DNA of 64,000 bases from an uncultured Pseudomonadota bacterium. Lineage in GTDB: Bacteria > Pseudomonadota > Gammaproteobacteria > Steroidobacterales > Steroidobacteraceae. Below, in pieces: positions 59,948 through 64,000 of the stretch. Where the stretch lies: contig CAISEB010000006.1 in assembly GCA_903884235.1 (NCBI GenBank), forward strand, positions 1-64,000. Reading direction: 5' to 3'. A model generated the notes under the pieces. The model did not search any database. It was not told the DNA's origin and saw only the letters and a list, made by a program, of their open reading frames with translations. Numbering within the stretch: the stretch's first letter is position 1; every line of letters starts with the position of its first letter. The translations under genes were made by a program, and so were the position numbers.

Positions 59948-60640
59948 CTAGTCGCGCTCGATCAGCGTGCGATGCGTGATGCCGGCGACGATCGCACCGG
60001 CGATCGGTGCAACCCAGAACATCCAGAGTTGTGCGAGGGCCCAGCCTCCGACCAGCAATGCAGGACCGGTGCTGCGAGCCGGGTTCACGGATGTATTCGT
60101 GACCGGGATGCTGACGAGGTGGATAAGCGTCAATGCGAGCCCGATCGCGATCGGTGCGAAGCCGGCGGGTGCGCGCTTGCCCGTCGCGCCGAGGATGATC
60201 ATGAGGAAGAAGAAGGTCATCACGAACTCGGTGACGAGTGCGGCGCCGAGGGAGTAGCCGCCTGGCGAGTGCTCCGCGAATCCATTGCTCGCGAGTCCGT
60301 TTGCAACGACGTCGAATCCGGGCTTGCCACTGGCGATGTAGGCGAGTACCGCGGCCGCGGCAATCGCGCCGACGACCTGGACGACGACGTAGCCGATCGC
60401 ATCGCTGGCCTTGAAGCGCCCGGCCGAGACCAGGCCGATGGTGACGGCGGGGTTGAAGTGGCCACCGGACACGTGGCCGACGGCATAGGCCATCGTCAGG
60501 ACCGACAGTCCGAACGCGAGCGCAACTCCGAGCAGGCCGATGCCAACCCCCGGGAACGCGGCTGCAAGGACTGCGCTGCCACAGCCGCCAAGCACCAGCC
60601 AGAACGTGCCGAGGAACTCGGCGGCCCACTTGTTCATCAT
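59948..60640 (-). CDS. aqpZ: Aquaporin Z
   Basis: A 230-residue water channel, equal in length to E. coli AqpZ, with six helices and two half-helices. NPAVT and NPARS are the two NPA boxes, and [19 protein letters not shown] carries the His and Arg of a water-type selectivity filter. The ATG at 60640 with AGGGGAAAT nine bases ahead was chosen; a longer frame to 60697 is not needed. Confidence 0.95.
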   Translation of the reverse strand: MMNKWAAEFLGTFWLVLGGCGSAVLAAAFPGVGIGLLGVALAFGLSVLTMAYAVGHVSGGHFNPAVTIGLVSAGRFKASDAIGYVVVQVVGAIAAAAVLAYIASGKPGFDVVANGLASNGFAEHSPGGYSLGAALVTEFVMTFFFLMIILGATGKRAPAGFAPIAIGLALTLIHLVSIPVTNTSVNPARSTGPALLVGGWALAQLWMFWVAPIAGAIVAGITHRTLIERD

Positions 60641-60803
60641 GCTCGGATTTCCCCTAGGACTCATTGTTGAAGCAACTGCCGGCCCGGCATCGTGCAAAGC
60701 AAACCGCGCCCGCGTGGCTGGACTCTATCAAGAGATTGCGGTGAGCACGTAGGGGAATGGCTGAGGGCCGGCGGCCGGTTGTTCGGCGGGATGCAGGAAG
60801 CGC

Positions 60804-61952
60804 CTACTGCTGTGGCGCCTCTTGCGCCGCAGCAACGCGTGCGATCCGGCGCTCCCCCTCCGTAGCATGATCGTGGTCCCACGAGTCCAGTCGGGACGAC
60901 ATCAGTCGCATCCACAGAGGTGGAATCAGCGTCGCCAGGATGGTCGTCAGGTAGCCGTTGATCATGACCGGGGCGTCGGGGAACGAGCGCAGGTCGTGAT
61001 ACGGAACCCCGGCATTCGCGTGGTGGTGCGAGTGCCGAGTCAGGTTGAACATCGACCAGGAGCTGATCCGTCGGTTGGTGTTCCAGGAATGGCGCGCCTG
61101 CACCGGGGTACCCGGCTCCCTGGCGAGGCAGTAGTGCTCCATGTAGTTGACGATCTCGAGCAGGGCCTTTGCCCACAATCCGCACGCGACGAAGAACCCG
61201 ACCGCAGCCCACGCCCCCATTGCGTAGGCGCAGGCGACCAGCAGGAAGCTCATCATCTGTCCGCGGATCACGCGATTGTGGAAGTTCCAGCGGGGCAGGC
61301 CGAGGCGAGAGAGTCGGCCGCACTCGAGGGTCCACCCGCTGCGGAGGCTGCGCACGGTGGAGATCAGGATATGGGCATAGACGCTGCGCCCGCGCGGTGC
61401 CGTCGCGGGGTCACGCGGGGTCGCGACGTAGCGATGGTGACCATAGACGTGTTCGATCGAGAAGACCGTGTCGAGGCTGAACGCAAGCATCCAGCTGCCG
61501 ACGATCATGGAGACCCGGTCCCGCGTGCGATGGGTCAGTTCGTGCGCGGGGATCGTTCCGACCATTCCGATCATCAGGCCGGTGAGGACGAATGCGCAGA
61601 GGTGCTGCCCGGCCGTCGTTGCCGCGCGCGCGGCCAGCAGGTCGTAGCCGGTCAGCGCCGTCAGCCGGCCGCCGAACCTCAGCGGGTCACCCGCGCAGAT
61701 CGTCCACACGGACGAGTAGACGATCAGGCAGAGCAGGGGAAGCGCCGCCCAAAGCTGGGCCGTGAGGATCCGGGGTCGCTTGAACCCAGGCGAGGACTGG
61801 TCGTTCCCGGCGACCGCGTCGCCGATGACATAGAAGGCCACGATAGCGAACAGGCCGACCGTGACCGTTGCGCCACCCGACAGCAGCACGACGATCGACA
61901 GCGCACCGATCGCATGGAAGAGGAAGTACTTGAGATAGTGCAGGGCGTTCAT
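60804..61952 (-). CDS. alkB: Alkane 1-monooxygenase (AlkB type)
   Basis: A 382-residue integral membrane di-iron hydroxylase, with six helices. The His boxes are HELTHR (residues 137-142), EHVYGHH (167-173), NYMEHY near 270 and LTRHSHHHANAGVPYH near 307-322, all the alkane-hydroxylase pattern. It oxidises a methyl or terminal carbon using rubredoxin electrons; no rubredoxin gene is in the window. It may start the degradation of an aliphatic or steroid side chain. A shared 15-base element lies 126 bases upstream of its start. Confidence 0.93.
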   Translation of the reverse strand: MNALHYLKYFLFHAIGALSIVVLLSGGATVTVGLFAIVAFYVIGDAVAGNDQSSPGFKRPRILTAQLWAALPLLCLIVYSSVWTICAGDPLRFGGRLTALTGYDLLAARAATTAGQHLCAFVLTGLMIGMVGTIPAHELTHRTRDRVSMIVGSWMLAFSLDTVFSIEHVYGHHRYVATPRDPATAPRGRSVYAHILISTVRSLRSGWTLECGRLSRLGLPRWNFHNRVIRGQMMSFLLVACAYAMGAWAAVGFFVACGLWAKALLEIVNYMEHYCLAREPGTPVQARHSWNTNRRISSWSMFNLTRHSHHHANAGVPYHDLRSFPDAPVMINGYLTTILATLIPPLWMRLMSSRLDSWDHDHATEGERRIARVAAAQEAPQQ

Positions 61953-62077
61953 GCGGGCAAGTGCTAAACGGGCGACCGGCCGGGCTCGACTCTACATCGG
62001 ATCGATGGCGCTACGGCGAAGCGAGAGCCGACTTCGCGTCGTCCGGGCTGGCCTGCTGAACTTTTAGTTCGGATGAT

Positions 62078-62092
62078 GTACGGCGTATGTAT
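62078..62092. promoter_or_regulatory. Shared 15-base element, copy 2
   Basis: GTACGGCGTATGTAT, the exact complement of ATACATACGCCGTAC at 55568-55582. It lies in the alkB/def divergent gap (61953-62169), which also has a TAAACT at 62116-62121. It is suited for controlling alkB or def. Confidence 0.5.
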
Positions 62093-62169
62093 CGATAACA
62101 AATTTTGATTTCGGCTAAACTGGTGCCCGAGCATCGCGCCAGCGATCCCCGCGGCCGCACGGAGCACGA

Positions 62170-62700
62170 ATGGGCGTCAGGACCGTACTTCGGATGGGCG
62201 ATCCGCGCCTGCTGCGGGTATCAGAGCCCGTGACTCAATACGGTACGCATGAGCTGCGCACTCTCATTGAGGACCTGTGGGACACCATGCGGGCAACCGA
62301 CGGGGTTGGAATCGCGGCCCCGCACATCGGCGTGGCCCTGCGGGTGGTGGTGTTCGGATTCAACGCCAACCCCCGATACCCCGATGCCCCTCCGGTGCCG
62401 GAAACGGTGCTGATCAACCCGACCTTCACGGCGCTCACCGACGAGCTCGAAGAGGATTGGGAAGGCTGCCTGTCTGTTCCGGGACTGCGCGGCGCAGTAT
62501 CCCGGCCCGGTCGCATCCGCTACCGCGGATTCGATGCAGGCGGAGCCCCGATCGACCGAACCGTCGACGGCTTCCACGCGCGCGCCGTGCAACACGAGGT
62601 CGATCACCTCGACGGAATTCTGTATCCCATGCGGATCAGGGACATGCGCAAGTTCGGATTCAGGGACGTGCTCGCGGCGGGCATCACGCCGGACGGCTGA
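62170..62700 (+). CDS. def: Peptide deformylase, Gln-to-His variant
   Basis: A 176-residue metalloenzyme that removes formyl groups from nascent proteins. Motif two is EGCLS (Cys100) and motif three is QHEVDH (His142, His146). Motif one normally reads GxGxAAxQ; here it is GVGIAAPH, with His52 in place of the Gln that polarises the reaction. Divergent PDF-like proteins of this kind are second copies with weaker or different activity. The main def gene would be elsewhere. Confidence 0.88.
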   Translation: MGVRTVLRMGDPRLLRVSEPVTQYGTHELRTLIEDLWDTMRATDGVGIAAPHIGVALRVVVFGFNANPRYPDAPPVPETVLINPTFTALTDELEEDWEGCLSVPGLRGAVSRPGRIRYRGFDAGGAPIDRTVDGFHARAVQHEVDHLDGILYPMRIRDMRKFGFRDVLAAGITPDG

Positions 62701-62718
62701 TCACAACGCTCGCGACCA

Positions 62719-63228
62719 TCACCAAACCGGGCTCCCGGTACCGAGGGCCTGGGTCTTCTGCGTCAGCGGGTGGCTCGGCCCGTGCGTCGCTGCGAGCTGT
62801 GGTACGGCTTCCTTCGCAGTCGCAGCGGCACCAGCCAGGTCACCACTGCGGACCTGCAGGCGCTCGACGAGACCCAGCGACGCGGTCGTGCCGGACGCCC
62901 CGAAATCTCCCACGAGTGCCTCGCCGTGCACGCGCAGGTCTAGCAGCTCGACCCGCGTCCCGGGTGACTTCCACGGCATGCGTGACTGCGCCTCGGCGGC
63001 GCGCGTGCCATACCTGAGGGTCAGCGCGCCCCGACCGGCGGTCGAGCCCGCCCACCGGCGCGCGATATAGCAGCAAGCGATGGCGTCCGGGTCGGTCCCC
63101 GCCAACTCGAGCGCGCCCTCGATTTCCTGATCCGTCGCGTCGCCGTGTCCCTTCTCGGCGATGGCGAGCGCATGGTCGCGAGTCGCGTTCGCCGCGAGCG
63201 GCCGATCGCCGGCGCCCAATGCGATCAC
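62719..63228 (-). CDS. Hypothetical protein with TPR-like C-terminal end
   Basis: A 169-residue frame starting with GTG, with strong third-position G/C bias across most codons. The C-terminal part (RSGDLAGAAATAKEAVPQLA, then HGPSHPLTQKTQAL) has the pattern of the last TPR helix of kinase-associated TPR proteins. The frame may be a broken C-terminal remnant since coding bias continues ahead of the GTG. No function is assigned. Confidence 0.5.
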   Translation of the reverse strand: MIALGAGDRPLAANATRDHALAIAEKGHGDATDQEIEGALELAGTDPDAIACCYIARRWAGSTAGRGALTLRYGTRAAEAQSRMPWKSPGTRVELLDLRVHGEALVGDFGASGTTASLGLVERLQVRSGDLAGAAATAKEAVPQLAATHGPSHPLTQKTQALGTGSPVW

Positions 63229-63423
63229 CGCGGCACGCTGCGCGAGCGGACCGGCGGGCGTTAGCCCCGAACGAGGCCCGACATGCCGCCGGACGATGCC
63301 GCGGCCCCAACTACGGGATGTCGTAGTAGCATCCGCCCAACCGCGGCCTGACGAGGGGTCCGTGGGACCGCGGATCCGCGCACCGTGCGCGGCCGACCAT
63401 TCCTGGATCCGGGAGCAGCGACG
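63229..63423. other. Gap upstream of the esterase gene
   Basis: A 195-base gap between the TPR-like frame (minus) and the esterase gene (plus). Part of it may be the 5' end of the TPR-like frame, whose codon bias continues. No other feature is seen. Confidence 0.3.
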
Positions 63424-64000
63424 ATGTCGTCCCGATGCGGACTGGTCCTCATGCTGGCGTTCCTGTCCGCGAATTCAGTCGCGGCCACCCCACCGGCGAC
63501 GGGCGACTGCACCTCGACCGCCTCGGGCGACCTGCGCGTCCATCGGCTCGAGAGTCGCATCTTCGGCAATACCCGCCAGATCCGGGTGTTACTACCGCCG
63601 GGCTACGACGCGCCCGAGAACGCCGAACGTCGGTACGCCGTGCTCTACATGCTCGACGGCCAGAACCTGTTCGATGCGTGCCTCAGTGACGTCAGTCACC
63701 GCGAATGGGAACTCGACGAAACGGTCTATCGACTGATCCGCGAGGGCCGCATCCCGCCGATGATCGTCGTCGGCGTCGACCATGCGGGCCCCGACCGGGC
63801 GCGCGAGTTCCTGCCGTACAAGGATTTCGCCGGCAACCCTGACATGGGCGAACCGGAAGGACGTCGCTTCCCCGATTTCATGACGAGCGAAGTCATGCCG
63901 AGCGTGGACAGTCGGTACCGCACCCTCACGGACCACGATCACACCGGGATCGGCGGATCCTCCTATGGTGGTTCGGCGGCGCTCTATGCACTGCTCGCAA
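63424..64000 (+). CDS. Exported esterase (alpha/beta hydrolase), cut by the window edge
   Basis: The frame begins with ATG at 63424 (GGAG ten bases ahead) and is open to the last base. A signal peptide (CGLVLMLAFLSANSVAA) precedes an esterase-D-like N-terminus (IRVLLPPGYDAPENAERRYA), YMLDGQNLF and the Ser elbow GGSSYGGS near residue 180. The remaining third, with the Asp/His of the triad, is outside the window. It would hydrolyse an ester in the periplasm. Confidence 0.85.
   Translation, partial: MSSRCGLVLMLAFLSANSVAATPPATGDCTSTASGDLRVHRLESRIFGNTRQIRVLLPPGYDAPENAERRYAVLYMLDGQNLFDACLSDVSHREWELDETVYRLIREGRIPPMIVVGVDHAGPDRAREFLPYKDFAGNPDMGEPEGRRFPDFMTSEVMPSVDSRYRTLTDHDHTGIGGSSYGGSAALYALLA

Overview
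The window reads as a chromosome segment of a GC-rich Gram-negative bacterium. It carries TonB-dependent receptors, an OmpA-type domain, an AqpZ-type aquaporin, a MaeB-type hybrid malic enzyme and Tat- or Sec-exported haem and PQQ enzymes. A proteobacterium, perhaps a steroid- or terpenoid-degrading gammaproteobacterium, is the best inference, but there is no rRNA or other marker gene to prove it. The gene content is acyl-CoA catabolism (ligases, acyl-CoA dehydrogenases, hydratases, SDRs, thiolases, many TetR repressors) interleaved with cofactor F420 biosynthesis, which is uncommon in proteobacteria.

Layout: 0.1-6.3 kb malic enzyme, a UGSC-type protein pair (Cys form), a lipocalin-like protein and a TPR protein. 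6.5-11.4 kb crotonase and TetR-1, then cofC, gnd (6-phosphogluconate dehydrogenase) and cofD. 11.8-14.2 kb a tight four-gene MaoC/MaoC/thiolase/DUF35 operon like the steroid side-chain retro-aldol module. 14.5-17 kb a TonB receptor with terminator. 17-24.7 kb TetR, SDR, acyl-CoA ligase, acyl-CoA dehydrogenase, SnoaL-like proteins and an alpha/beta hydrolase. 24.7-30.3 kb a six-gene minus-strand acyl-CoA operon containing TetR-2, a close paralogue of TetR-1. 30.6-40 kb a divergent eight-gene plus-strand operon: split-barrel (FDOR-like) protein, acyl-CoA ligase, Tat-exported KstD-like flavoprotein, monohaem cytochrome c, SnoaL-like protein, fused FO synthase CofGH, an F420-dependent glucose-6-phosphate dehydrogenase (FGD) homologue, CofE. 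40-45 kb a PQQ dehydrogenase with an N-terminal haem domain and a TonB receptor fused to an OmpA-like domain. 45.8-52.6 kb beta-oxidation trio, a PVA-dehydrogenase-like quinohaemoprotein, TetR, ribA and an exported EthD-like protein. 52.7-55.6 kb a decaying AT-richer zone (truncated PAS-GGDEF gene, frameshifted proline racemase). 55.6-64 kb MFS exporter, dipeptidase, DUF3617 protein, hydrolase, aqpZ, alkB, def, and an esterase cut by the window edge.

The strongest system-level observation is that the same palindromic site (TTGAAC-N3-GTTCAA type, inside an 18-base identical stretch) lies between TetR-1 and cofC/gnd and again between the two divergent operons at 30.3 kb. This suggests one TetR-controlled regulon joining F420 synthesis, F420 reduction by FGD, 6-phosphogluconate dehydrogenase and an acyl-CoA catabolic pathway. 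FGD and Gnd would together form an F420-linked oxidative pentose phosphate branch that supplies F420H2 to a still unidentified reductase.
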